From contig NC_135384.1 of the NCBI RefSeq assembly GCF_049243985.1, positions 935,001 through 999,000 of the forward strand: 64,000 bases of DNA, given 5' to 3'. Position 1 is the first letter of the stretch; the number at the start of each line of letters is the position of its first letter. Shown piece after piece: positions 13,837-33,810 of the stretch. This DNA comes from Paroedura picta (lineage: Eukaryota; Chordata; Lepidosauria; Squamata; Gekkonidae). The notes under the pieces are model-generated. The model ran no database searches and was not told the origin of the DNA. It saw nothing but the letters and a program-made list of their open reading frames with translations. The translations under genes and the position numbers were made by a program.

Positions 13837-16800
13837 ATGGCGGCTCCAGGTACTGACCCGCTCCCCTCTCTCCTGCTTTGGGCCCAGCCTGGCCCTCCTT
13901 CCCACCAGAGAGCAAGAGGGGCCCGGGTGAGCCCCTCTCGGTACACAGATGAGGTCCTCAGGGGCCTCTGGCCCCTAAGAAGGGCCTGGACAGAAGTCAG
14001 CAGAATGAGGACGTCAGACAGTTTTTCTCCTTCTGTCTCCGTGAAGTTTGTCCCTTGCGTTTGTCACTTGCTGAGTTCAGACTCACCCAGTTAGTTCATT
14101 TATACGCCACCATTGTCCCCTGGGGGGCCCTCATGCTCCTCCTCCTTTATACCCTCACCAGAACCCTGCGAGGTGGGTCACTCCAAGAGGATGGGGCTGG
14201 CTTGAACCTGGGCCTTGCACATCCTGGCCTGTTGCTCTAACCAGGGCACTGCTGCCTCTCTCTTCTGCGCACGTGGGAGCCTTTGGTGTGCAGGAGAGAG
14301 CCCCCCCCCCCCGCGAGTGTTTCTTCTGTTTCCTTTCTTTCCACTGCCCCGCCCTGGAGTCTGCCTTGTGGCTGGGTGAAAACAAAGGGGGAGGGGGGAG
14401 GGGGGCCCAGCCCTGCGATGATGGTGGTGGTGGTGACGGGCAAGCCACCGGGTGCTGGCCTCTCTGGCTTGGGTGCCCATCCCTTAAGCTCCCCCCTGGG
14501 CAGGGCAGAGCTGCGGTGACAGGCAGGGCTGGAATGCTGAGCAGCCTGCTGAGGCACAGGGAGGGGGGGCTGAGCCCTGTCCCGCCTCCCCCCATCTAGG
14601 CAAGCGGTCAGAAGGACTGAGAGATGCAAGTCCCCTTTCCCCCCCCCACCGCCGATGGCTCCTGAGCTCTGCCACCATGGCCTGCCTGTCATTAACGTGT
14701 GGAATTCCCTGCTGCAGGAAGTGGTGGCTGCAAGGACAGACCAAGAGGGGGCTGGAGACGCATGTGGAGCAGGGGCCCCCAAGTGGCTCTCAGCCGCAGG
14801 GTCTAGAGGGATCCCTCTGTCTGGGGGAGGGGTGCTCTGTCTTCTTGGGAGGGCTTCTGGCACCGCTGGAGGACCTCCTGACGGCCCTTGAGTTTTGGCC
14901 ACTTGGGACACGGGGGGGGGGGGGGGGGTTGGACTAGATGGCCTTTGGCCTGATCCAGCGGGGCTTCTCTCACATTCTTATGACTTCCCGCCCAAGTCCA
15001 AACTGGGGCCAACCCTGCTTTCCGTCAAATATTGTGTGACAAAGTTTGAGTCCGCTGGCCCCTTTAAAGCCCCCACGTCTGTCATTGGGGCCGGTCATTG
15101 GGGCAGCCCCACCCATCGGCTTTTAGCACACATCACAGGCAGCCTCCTGAACGCCCATCCCGTGTCCTGCCAGAGGGTCCCCCCATCAGCCCCCATTAAG
15201 CCCCCCTTAGGTGCCCCACCAGCCCCCACCAAAGAGTTGTGTGTTCCTGCATGTTTGTTTGGGACATGGGGGTTGGGGGGTCAGGCCCGAATCTCCTTAG
15301 AGATGGGAAGTTGAAACTAATCTCTCTCTCTTTCTCTCTCCCCCCCCCCCCCGCCCATGCAGGATACCCTGTTCCTCAACCCAGTTACCCTTCCGCATCG
15401 CCCCCCTACCCGGTGGCTCAGCCGCCTGCTGCCCCCACGGCGCCCAGCCCGGGCTTCAACGTGTATCCGGCCCCCGTGGCAGGGCCCGGGATCCCCCCGC
15501 AGCCGCCCCCTCGTGGGTATCGGGGGCACACGGCTTCGCCGCAGCACCACCACCAAGCTCCGGACCCCCACGCCACCATCGCCCCTTACCTGCCCGTGGG
15601 CACCGGCATCCCTCCGGGCTTGGAGTATCTCACACAGGTGAGGGCCAGGGGGAGGGGGGAGGTGCGCTTTGCATGCCCACGGCCCTGATGCCTGCCCTGT
15701 CCGCCTAGAAGGCAAGCGGGCGGGCAAAGGTGTGTCTTTGTGGGCGGGGTGGAGAGTCCCTCCCCGTCAGAGAAGCTGCTCTTGGGCTGACTGGACCATT
15801 CATGTTTGCATCTTAAGCTCCTCTTTGGTTCCCCCACTTGGGGACACCTTCTGTTAGCCACTACGGCTAAATGGGACCACCCTGTTGATGCGAGTAGGTG
15901 AGTGGCAGGTGGGCATTCACGGGTGGGCTTTCAGGAGAAGGGCGGGGGGGGGGGGTTCAGGCCGGTCTTGGAAGGGCCCCCCCGCCCTTGCAGGCCTCCT
16001 GGGTCACCTGGAAGGTGCAAAGGGCTCGTCTGGACGCACAGCCTGGCTGCTGCTTGGGCACGCTGTCCTGGGGTCTTCCCCCCCCCCCTCCTGGTGTTTG
16101 GCCCATCTCACCTTGGCCCATTTTCAGTGTTCAGCATGGCTGTTCTGAGATTCGTCCTGTTTGAAGCCTACCGACGCTTAGATTTTTCAGGTGGTTTTGT
16201 CATGTGCCCTCTTTCCAACGGTGGTGGGTTTTCGTGTTTCTTCTCAGGTTGACCAAATTTTGATACATCAGAAGGTGGAGCTGGTGGAAGGTGAGGAATT
16301 GAGCGCACGTCTGTGGCCTTCTGCCTTCGGTGTGGTTTCCCACAGAGCCTTCCTGCAAGAGGGCTGGTTGGGGCAGGTTTTACCCACTGGGAATGGCCTC
16401 TTTCGCCTTCCGCCCTCCCAAGTGCCGCTCAAGGCTGAGGCAGCAGGGCCTCGGCACCTAAAGACGGCCGCTGCGGGGAGCCCCAGGGCGGTGGCTAGAG
16501 AGGCCGCAGCAGCCTCAGGAACCGAGGGGAGCAGACTGGCGGCTGAGGCCACGGATTCCTGCCACTGAGATTGACGCTAGACCAGGACAGGGAGCCCCGT
16601 GGCTGCCGTGGGCAGGCGTGGATGGCAGCCGTGGGGTGGGTCTGTGAGGCGACCCCAGGAGCCGTCCCTCTTGACAGAGAAGTCTGAGGAGTTTGGGGCA
16701 CGGGAGCCAGGTTTGCAGCAGTGGGGAACGCAGCGTCGAGGGGGCAGCCTGGCTGTTCCGTCCCGTTGCTGTTGCTGGACCGGCGGAGGCGGAGGGGGCG

Positions 16801-18998
16801 GAGGGGGCCTGGGTCGCAGAGCGGGCTTCTGACCGCCGCCAAGGCCGCTGCTGTGGCGCTGGGGCCTCCCTGCAGGCCCGGTGACGCCTCGGCCCCCTTT
16901 CCTGGGCAGCCTTCTTCAGCTTCGAGGGCAACAACAAGTACGAGATCCTGAACAGCCTGGGCCAGCAGATCTTCCACGCGGAGGAGCAGAACGACTGCTG
17001 CACACGGAACTGCTGTGGCTCCCTGCGCCGCTTCGCCATCCGGGTGGAGGAGCCCGCCGGGCGGGAGGTCTTGCGCCTCGTGCGGCCCCTGAAGTGCGTC
17101 AGCTGCTGGTGCCCCTGCTGCCTGCAGGAGGTGAGGCCTCCGGGGTCGCTCTGCCTTGGCCCCCACCGTGGGCAGGGGAGGAGGGTCGCTTCCAGGGCCC
17201 CTGCCCCTACTCCGCTTCCTCCCCAGCCTCTTCTGCTTCAGCTCTGCCCCCCCCCCCGCGAGGGAGGGGGGGAGGCTGCTGTGGCCCGGCCTGGTCTGAC
17301 CCTGTGATTTCTGTAGATATTGAGCCGGGGGGGTGTGTGTGCGAATGGTCCATTACGTCTGACTGTGGGAGGGCGTGGGGGGGGCACTGCTCTTTTCGGC
17401 ATGCAAATTATTTTCTTCTCCCTGCAGATGGAAGTGCAGTGCCCTCCCGGAACCACGATTGGGTACGTGGTCCAGACCTGGCACCCCTTCACGCCCAAGT
17501 TCTCCATCCAGAACGCCGAGAGGGAGACCGTGTTGCGGGTGCTGGGGCCCTGCTTTGCCTTCAGCTGCGGGGGCGATGTCCACTTTGAGGTGATTATGGC
17601 AGAAAAGGGGGAGAAGAGGGCCCTGCCAGTTTTGGGGGGCGTTCTGCACATGCTCAGATGCACCCTCTGCTTGCCCCGTTTTCACAAAAAGCCGAGTGGG
17701 TTCTGCTTTGAAGGGCAGCACGTTTCAAGGGCCTTTAAGACACCTGCTGATTTGCCTTCCTGGGCTGGGGGGGCCTGGAAAAGTCCCTTCCTGTGAGCGG
17801 CTCATGCGGAGCTTCCTTCTCTCGGCTAGTCGGTGGCACTGCAGGCCACTGGGCTGTCCGCTCTGCGTAGGGGGAGCGCGGGGGGGGGGGGCTGACGGCC
17901 GGTCCCTCCTGTGCGCAGGTGAAGACGCGGGACGAGTCGCGTGGCGTCGGGCGGATCAGCAAGCAGTGGAGCGGCCTCGTCAAGGAGGTCTTCACCGACA
18001 CGGACAACTTTGGGATCCAGTTCCCGATGGACCTGGACGTGAAGATCAAGGCCGTGCTGCTCGGCGCCTGCTTCCTCATTGTGAGTTCGCCCCCCCCCCG
18101 TGTGGGGGACAGTCGCGTTAAACGAGGAGGAGGAGATGTGGGTGGGCAGAACTTGTGTTGGCCGAGCGCCGGTCCTTTTCTCCTTCCTGCCTCATGATGC
18201 CCGTCCCCACAGGCAGGGCTCTCAGCTCCAGGCTGGGAGATGCCAGGAGGCTTCGGGTGGGGCCTGGGGAGGGCACAGCGCAGGGGGGTCATTAGTGGGG
18301 TCTGAGGCCGTGGAGACCCCCGTGCCACGCAGCCCTTTCCTCCCGGGAACAGATCTCTGTGGTCTGGGGGCCTGCTGTGATTCTGCAAGATCCCCAGGCC
18401 ACACCTGGAGATTGGCAGCCCTCCCTGTAGAGGGGGTCCTACACTTTGGTTCCGGAAGCAGCCCAGCCCGTCCATGGCAAGGGGTCTGGCTTGGTCCCTT
18501 TGTCCAGCATGAAATTGCCCTGCGCTGCATCATAGTCTCCGGCTTCGGGCGCATTCCAGTGTTCCAGTCTCCTAAATAGCCTTTGTCCGGAGATGCTGGG
18601 GATCGAACCGGGGGTGCTTTGTGTCCCCTGCATGGCTCTGCCCCTCCGAGGCCCACTGGGGAAGCATCCATGAGGCACCCCCCCCCAGCTCAGCCCTGCC
18701 TGGCTCCTCAGCCCTTTTCCCCAGCATTGGGCCAGCATTTATTTCTTTATTTAGGGGGGTGGGGCTGAAACGGTGGCTCCCCAGGTGTCCACGGACTACA
18801 CACGCAGCGAGGATTCGAACCCGTGTTTCCGAGCGCCTAGCCCCACTCTTTGGCCACTCGATCACATGGTGGGCATCTCTCGCCCAGGGCGGTCTGTGGC
18901 GTCTGGGTCATCTCGTTTTCCTCCTCCATCCGCAGGATTTCATGTTCTTCGAAAAGACCGGAGAAGTGGGGCAGCGGAGTTCGGTCGTCACCAGCTAG
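13837..18998 (+). CDS. PLSCR3: Phospholipid scramblase 3, seven coding exons, 312 aa
   Basis: Coding exons are 13837-13849, 15363-15637, 16248-16290, 16910-17130, 17428-17589, 17919-18080 and 18936-18998 (TAG); all joins keep frame. The product moves phospholipids between membrane leaflets when Ca2+ rises; PLSCR3 acts mainly on mitochondrial cardiolipin. Residues 1-96 are proline-rich ([15 protein letters not shown] start). The scramblase domain begins VDQILIHQK (97). A cysteine cluster, [12 protein letters not shown] (about 173-184), is the palmitoylation region. D265-D278 forms the EF-hand-like Ca2+ loop, followed by the C-terminal membrane helix and DFMFFEK. The first coding exon has only 13 coding bases. 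PLSCR3 rather than its paralogs is supported by TNK1 and TMEM256 as neighbours. Human PLSCR3 is about 295 aa; the extra length is in the proline-rich part. Confidence 0.93.
14088..14262 (-). repeat. SINE fragment in PLSCR3 intron
   Basis: Reverse orientation: ATACGCCACCATTGTCCCC, then ACCCTGCGAGGTGGG, then a tRNA-like TTGAACCTGGGCCTTGCACATCC and TGCTCTAACCAGGGCACTGCTGCC. It is diverged from the other copies. Confidence 0.5.
14660..14987 (+). repeat. CR1-like LINE 3' tail in PLSCR3 intron
   Basis: It contains GTGGAATTCCCTGCTGCAGG, GGGGTGCTCTGTCTTCTTGG, TTGGACTAGATGGCC and TTTGGCCTGATCCAGC, and ends near CACATTCTTATGACTT. These are hallmarks of CR1-type tails. It is interrupted by a run of 18 G at about 14912. 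A related copy lies at 62000-62195. Confidence 0.65.
18590..18940 (-). repeat. Two diverged SINE-like fragments in the last PLSCR3 intron
   Basis: At 18590-18660, GATGCTGGGGATCGAACC plus CCTGCATGGCTCTGCCCC is a SINE head in reverse. At 18745-18900, TTTCTTTATTTAGG followed by GAGGATTCGAACCCGTG and CCACTCGATCACATGG is a second tRNA-like head. Neither folds as a complete tRNA by eye. Confidence 0.4.
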
Positions 18999-19142
18999 AA
19001 GGGTGCAGCATTCCGCGCCCCCCCAGCCCCCCCAGCCCTATGAGCCGCATTCCACTTCCCGAAGGAGGGGTTGGGGTGCGCACGGTGGCCTTGATTCGCG
19101 TGCAAGAGCGGCAGGATCCTGTCCCTGCCTTGTGTAGACAAT

Positions 19143-19172
19143 TCTGTGTGTGTGTGTGTGTGTGTGTGTGGT
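19143..19172. repeat. (TG)n microsatellite in the PLSCR3 3' UTR
   Basis: About fourteen TG units follow the PLSCR3 stop by about 145 bases. Confidence 0.85.
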
Positions 19173-19873
19173 TGCCCCCTCAGCACTCGGGGCTCATCCC
19201 CCTCTTTAGGCCTTGGGGGTCTCAGTAAGCCCTCCCTGCCCCATTGCCTTAACCACTGAACTTGCCCACAGCGTCCTCCTGTGTACTTGGGGGAGCTGGG
19301 CTTCTTTTTTGTCATGTCAGATGTCCGGGGGGGGGGGAGGGGGGCGTGTTTTGCAGCAGGGCCGGCTGCCCTCCCCCACCAAGGCAACTAGAGGCTCGCA
19401 TAATTATTATGTTCTGTATATTTTATGTATATTTATAAGTCTTCTGCCTGTTCTCGGAGGATGGAGCCGGAACTGAGGGGGGGGGGTCTTTTGGAGTCTC
19501 CCCAACAAGGGGTGGGGGGAGTTGGGATGTAACGGGAAGATTTTAGGGTGCTCTGGACAACGGACGTCTGCTCCGGCTGGATGGGACGGCTGCAGGATGC
19601 GATGGAGGCGGGACGGCTGAACGGAGACCCCAGCGCAGGGGGGAGCCGCTTGTGGATGCCGTAACGTGGCCTGCTCCAAGACTGAGCGCAGCTGGCAGGG
19701 CCTGATCCGAACTGCCTGAGAGGAGCCCCTTTGGAGAAGCAGCCCCCGCCTTCTTGACCCGAGCAGACCTGGCCTGCCACGCAGCGGGGAAAGGGGGGGA
19801 GGCAAAGGGAAGATGGGCTGCAGGAGGAGAATGCCCTTGGGGCAAGGGTCTGTTCCTCGGGGCCATGCCAAAG

Positions 19874-19879
19874 AATAAA
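19874..19879 (+). terminator. PLSCR3: Poly(A) signal of PLSCR3
   Basis: There is a perfect AATAAA 876 bases after the stop. The 3' UTR is 18999 to about 19895. Confidence 0.75.
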
Positions 19880-19899
19880 CGTAGCTAGAATTTGGGCCC

Positions 19900-21020
19900 T
19901 GGTCTCGCCTCTGCCTTTTCTGATTTTTCACAGCTGGGCTGAAGGGGGAGTTCCCAAAACGAGGCCTCGCCCGTGATGCCCATTCTGGGAGGGGCCTGGT
20001 CAAGCGGAGTCCATAGCAGCCGCCTGGAGAACAGGAAACCAAAACAAAAGACAATGGGGGGAAAGACAAGTGGGGAGGGGCGTGTGTCTCTGTGCGCTGC
20101 TGGTGGCTCAGAGTCGGCCCTTCCCCCAAAGGGACGCCACCTCTTTGGCCTGTGTGTGGCTTTCAGGAGGGCCCTGTGGGATTGGGGCAGGGGTCCATCT
20201 CGCCCAGCCTCCCGCCTCCCACGGTGGCCAGGCAGTTCTCCTGGAGGGCCAAGGCCTTCCTGCGTTGCTCTGGGATCTGGAGGCGAGGTGTGGAAGGTGG
20301 GGCCCCCAACACAGACGCAGGGTCTGCCGGGGGTCTGGCAGGAGGCCTCAGCCACTGTGCAGCCCCCATCCAGAGCTTCCCCCGGAGATGTAGATGCGAC
20401 AGATCCGTGTCCCTCCCTTCATGCAAAGAACTTCCACGCCCAGCTGCTGAAGCTGCGCCTGCACAGAGAGGTTTTCCTTTGCAGACAAATGAACACACCT
20501 GCAGCCCCAGAATTTTTACAAGACATGGATTCTCTCATTTACTTCTAAGATATTTACAGAAATGGCCCCCTCCCACCCCGGCTTCCGGGACCTGCAGGGG
20601 GCACTCCAGCGGAGGAGCCCCTGGCGGGAGCTGCTTAGAGGAATTGCTCTGCCTGTGGGTGGGAAAGTGGGGCTGGTTCCACGGCAGGGAGGCCTGCCTT
20701 GCACAGGTCTCCCAGGGCAGCCCCCGTGGGCCGTGGGCAGTCGCTGTGGGGCAAGGGGGCCTCTTCCCTCCCAGCCTGGCGCCCCTGTGGGTGAGGGGCA
20801 AGGCCAGGCCCTGTGGCAGGCGGCACAAAGCCCGGGCAAGGAGTAAAACGGCCACCCTTGGGGACTGAGCTCTGGGCTGGGGCTCCTCTAGGGGCTGCAG
20901 GCCTTGGGGGGGGGGGAGCCAGGACGTCCGACCCCCTGCAGGAGAAGCGGCTTTTCCCCCTGGAGGCTGCTCGGAAGAAGCGGGGGCAGGTTCTCCTTCA
21001 GTCCGCCCACCTGCCCCTGG
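19900..21020. other. Convergent intergenic region between PLSCR3 and TNK1
   Basis: PLSCR3 and TNK1 meet tail to tail here. The TNK1 3' UTR must enter from the right. No perfect AATAAA is found on the minus strand. A variant AGTAAA (minus; plus-strand TTTACT) occurs at about 20539-20544 in an AT-rich patch and is the best candidate end. No gene or clear repeat is seen. Confidence 0.4.
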
Positions 21021-21021
21021 C

Positions 21022-29207
<8,186 letters not shown>

Positions 29208-31064
29208 GAGGGCATCTCTTGAGGAGAGGGAGGGGGAAACGGGGAACAAGATCAGCCCAGAACGTGCCTCGTCCCTGGGTCAAGAGGGACCCGGCAGACA
29301 GCCCAGTGACCCCCCAAAAACCTTGGCCTGAGCCCCAGCCTGGCTGGCAACAGGACCCATTTCCTATTTATTTCCTATTTATTTCGTGTTACAAGTTTCC
29401 TCCTGCATTATGCAGCTCGGCTCACTTGCGTAAGTCATCTGCAAGAACCTTGTCTGCCTTCTCCTTGCAGCCTGGCTAGAGGGGAGGGGAGGGGAGAGGG
29501 GAGGGGAGGGGCCCCGGGTGGGCGTGTCCACAGCTCTGCTTCCCACCCCTGTTCTGCATGATTGCACCACTTCTGGGGTTTCTCGAAGCCTGAAGATTGT
29601 TTCGGGGGGGGGGTTCTCAACAGTAAAAAACTTTCAGCTGTTGGCCATGGGGTGCCTATTTTTCCTTTCTTGGCAGGACTATGACTGCTGACTGACAGGC
29701 AGAAATTCAACTGGGAATGGTTTCTCCAGCATGGAGATGTGGTGATGGGGGAGGGAGACAGGACTTTTCTCATGCCAAGATTTGGATCCAGGGGAACTGA
29801 TCTCCATAATTCTGAGAGCTCTCCAGGACCCACCTGGAGGTTGGCACCCCTAGCTGTGTGGGAGGATCAAGGCCAATGGTGAGCAGGGAGCAAATCCAGC
29901 AGAACCTTGTTGGCGAAGGGACGAGAGAGCCCTGAGCAGCTGGCTGGGAGCCAGGCCTGAGGGGTCTTGGGGGGGGGGCTTGGCCGGGATGTGTGTGTGT
30001 GTGTGTGTGGATGGAGCCCTCTGAGTCAGCGCAGAGTGGAGGCCTGGAATCCAGGCTGTTCCTGGGCATGTCCCGACCTGCAGGGTGCTCCTCACCACCC
30101 CCTCGCTCATATGTGGGTGACCCCATTTGGGGCGGAAGCAACAGCCCCAGGCGCCCCTCTCCCGACAGGCAAGTGAATGACCCTGAAGGCCTGGGGCTCC
30201 GGACGCCTGGCCCTCCAGCAGGGCGGTGGGAAAGGGGGCAGCGGGTTGGAAGAGGGGGCCTTGTCTCCAGCAGGTGCCTTCGCAGACACATAACAGGAAA
30301 CCCACCCCCCAGATATATGCAGCTGAAAGACCAACCAGGGACCAGCCAGCACTGCCTTCCCTGCAGTCAAGCCCCCTCCCATGCCCCCAAGCTTCCAGTT
30401 GCTTTTGCTCCAACAAGCACGACTCCCCCCCCCCCAGGTTCTCCTCAACTGTTCACAGGGCAGCCCCCCCCGCCGAGGTAGAGACAGGAGCAAGGTGGGG
30501 AGAGAAGGGCCCGAGAGCAGAGGCTGCCGGGGCGGGTGGGAATGCCCTGCAAGGAAGGGGGCCCGGCTGCGGCACGCCCAAGGGAGGGCTGGACTCGCCA
30601 CCTGCCAGTGCAACGGACCGGCTCCTGGCACCATGGCGCTCATGCAGAGCGGATTAGTGCCCAAGCGGCCGCTGCTGGCACAGGATGGCATGCACACGCC
30701 AAGACAGACGGACCAGTTTGCCTGCCTTGCCAGCGTCATGTTCAAAGCAGGCATTTGAGTCATGCTCACACGCAAGCACATGGCCGGGGGGTGAATCAGG
30801 GCAATGCTGGAGATTTGGCAGGGAGCCTGAGGCCCTCCTCGGAAGGGTCTTCTGCAGGGGAGTCCTCCCCTCTCCAGGCGGGCAGATCTCTTGGGCCTGG
30901 AGGTCAGGGGTCATTCTAGGAGAGCTCCAGGCCTCACCTGGAGAGGAAGGAGGTGGGAGAGTAACCGTGAAGGCAGAACCGAGAGATCCGGGCCTCCCTG
31001 CCATGCCGCCTTGCACTTCCAACATGCACAGACCCTGTAGATGGACAGAACTCTGAGAGAAGAG

Positions 31065-31290
31065 GGTTTTGTGCAGTGGTTAGAGAGTTAGACTAGGACC
31101 ACAGAGGTCCAGGTTCAAATCCTCACCTGACTGGGAACCTCACTGGGAGACCGTGAACCAACCCCCTTTTTCTCAGCCTGACCTGCCTTACAGGGTTGTG
31201 GTAAGGACAACATGGAGAAAGGAGAACCCACATGCTTGAAGGGCCCCAGCTAAACGTATGCTAGGAAGTGAAGGGGTGAGTTATATTGGT
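31065..31290 (+). repeat. tRNA-derived SINE
   Basis: GTGCAGTGGTTAGAGAGTTA, GTCCAGGTTCAAATCCTCAC and CTTACAGGGTTGTGGTAAGG form a near-complete squamate SINE with recognisable A and B boxes. Confidence 0.7.
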
Positions 31291-31769
31291 TTGGATTTGC
31301 GCCTGTCACGGGGCCTGCTGGGTTTACAGGGAGGTTCCTGCCGGCAGTCCTCTTTTGCCTAGGAAAACTTCCTCGGGGGATCGTAGATCGAGATGGGTGG
31401 CCATGTTAATCTGTCTGCAGCAGGAGAAAACAGCAAGAGCCCAGGAGCACCTTCATGACTGTTGGCAGAGTTGAAATATGCAAGAGAGCAAAACACCAAG
31501 CTGCTTAAAAGAATAAGAGAGAGAACCGACTGTCTAACTGTTGTATTGCATTCATTCAGTTCTGGAGGCAAGCAGGGAGGACATATACTCAAAGGACCAG
31601 AAAGTCTCCCAGTGAGCCAATCAGGAGGAGACCGAAAAATATCAGGAATGTCCCAATCTCACTGAGCTAACTGCACATCACCCCTGATGCCCTCTGTAAG
31701 ATATTCTTCATGTTCTTTTGAAACATGCACACACACTACAGATATTGCATATTTCAACAGTTCTCTTAG

Positions 31770-31850
31770 AACAGCTCTCTCAGAGCTCTCTCAGCCCCAC
31801 CTTCCTCATAGGGTGTCTGTTGAGGGGGGAGGAAGGGAAGTGGGGTACAA
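31770..31850 (+). repeat. SINE fragment
   Basis: CTCTCTCAGAGCTCTCTCAG followed by CCCACCTTCCTCATAGGGTG matches the middle of the SINE at 27221-27465. Confidence 0.55.
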
Positions 31851-32285
31851 AACAGCCAGTTCCCTTTTCTTCCTTGGGAGAAATCACTTTGCTCTGGGTG
31901 GGGGCCACACACAGCCAGGCCCCCTTCTGGAATCCCTTCCGGCCTCTTTTCCTCGCCTGCAACTTCCTCTGGAGGGTGTTCCGGTTCAGGCAGGGGCCTC
32001 CTTTCTCCCAAGAGATCCCCTTTGGCTTGTAAATGGGTCAACATTTCCCTAATCCCGAATTGCCTCCAGACACCCCTGCTAAAATGAAACACTGGGAGGG
32101 GCCTGCCTCTGGGGAGGGGTCTCTTAGGCCCCAAACTGTCCAGATCCCTGTAAGAACCACCACCAGCAGCCCCCCCCTGCAATCCCCTATTTATCCGTGC
32201 AATTTCGGGCCCAAGGGGGCTGGCAGAAGTCTCTTCTCCTTTCTCTCCTCTCCAAACACGCCTGCCATGACTGGCTTCCCTCCTG

Positions 32286-33042
32286 CTAGCAAGCCTCTGT
32301 GACAGGGTGGGGATTCGAACCTGGGCCTCCCCAATCCTCTCTACCCACTCCTGTGCTGCAGCCCACCAGGGCTCATGGTCACTGTAGTCCACGGACATCC
32401 GGAGAGCCGCAGTCTGGCCACCCCGGCTGCAGAGGATGCCAGGAGGGTTCGGGAAGACACGTCTGCTGACATGGCAAAGCCCCTGCTGGTCCAAACCGGA
32501 ATGGAAGTTGCCGCTCGTCCCTCGGGCTTCGGCTCCCCAATTAACAGCAGAGAGAGGCCCAGGGCTGACTCCGGGGTTCGCGCCCCCGCAGAGATGCCAA
32601 TCGGCCCCTCATCCGCAGCTGGCCTGGCGGGAGCCGAGGCACCCTGGCGCCTTCCTTGTTGAGCTGCCCCCAGCCACTGCTTGGGTGGCTCAGCCGCAGG
32701 GGTCCCCCCAGGGCCTGGCACTCCGTCCGCCCGGGCCGTGCACAGGGAGCCTGCCAGCCTCCTCCCAACACCCAGACCCCGGGGGGGACGAGTCTGAGCT
32801 CCGTGGATAATCCTCTCAGTGGAAGGAGCAGACGCATCAGAGGGCCTGGGTTCAGGTCCCGACAGCTCCAGGAAAGGCTCCTTGAGTCCCCTGGGGAGGG
32901 ACTCTTTGCCTGGGCCCCGTGGGAGAGCACCTGCCTGGCAGGCACAAGGCCCCTGGTTCAATCCCCGGCATCTGAAGTTTAAAGGATCAGGCGGGAGGGG
33001 AGGGGAGGGACCTTTTTGCCTGGGACCCTGTAAGCAGAGCAA
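32286..33042. repeat. Cluster of three SINE fragments
   Basis: 32286-32345 is a reverse head (GGGGATTCGAACCTGGG). 32812-32918 and 32919-33042 are two forward copies in tandem, each with a GTTCA B box (GGTTCAGGTCCCGAC; GGTTCAATCCCCGGCATC), and the second with AAAGGATCAGGCGGGAGG. The tandem pair suggests one SINE inserted next to another. Confidence 0.6.
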
Positions 33043-33677
33043 ACAGAAGACACGGGAGGGGGGGGAGCCAGCAAAGAGGTCGGGAGTTCCCCCATCTCTA
33101 AAGGGGACATTGTACAGGGCCCCAAGAGGGGAGGGGAGGGGAGGGGGGGAAGCCACGTGAAAACTCATGCGGACGTCTCCCATCAAGGGATCAAAGTTGG
33201 CGCCACCCAGCGAGGTCGGCCCAGAAGTGCCCGGAAGTTGGCTGGGCCCATTCCCCCTCCACGAGACCCCCAGGGGGAGGGACTGATGGGGGGAACCTGG
33301 GGGAGGGGTCCCTCTATGCAGAGGCCGGCCAAAGCACAGAGAGGGAGAGGAGCACCCCCTGCCCCAAAAGCCTGGAGGGGGTGAGGGATCTCCTTGGAGC
33401 TGGGGAGGAGGGAGAGATTTGGGGTGGGCCGGGTCGTTTCTGGTTTTCGCTGGGGATGTTTTTGACTGCCTCCTTAACCGACAAGGAACGGCAGGAAGGT
33501 TTGAATAAATGAATAGTAACTAAATCAGAGTCCTGCAGGAAACAAATACAAGGAGGAGAGGATTAAATAAAGCAGGAAGGAAATAAAGGAAAGACGCACA
33601 AGGCAGGACGGAGGGTGCGGACACAGGAGAAGGTGTGCAGACGGTGGCGGGAGGCAGAGGAAGGGAGTCGGTGGCTA

Positions 33678-33810
33678 AGGAGGAAGGAAAGGAAAGGAAA
33701 GGAAAGGAAAGGAAAGGAAAGGAAAGGAAGGAAGGAAGGAAGGAAGGAAGGAAGGAAGGAAGGAAGGAAGGAAGGAAGGAAGGAAGGAAGGAAGGAAGGA
33801 AGGAAGGAAG
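33678..33810. repeat. Polypurine microsatellite: (GGAAA)n then (GGAA)n
   Basis: About nine GGAAA units run straight into about twenty GGAA units, giving some 130 bases of pure purine on the plus strand. Confidence 0.95.
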
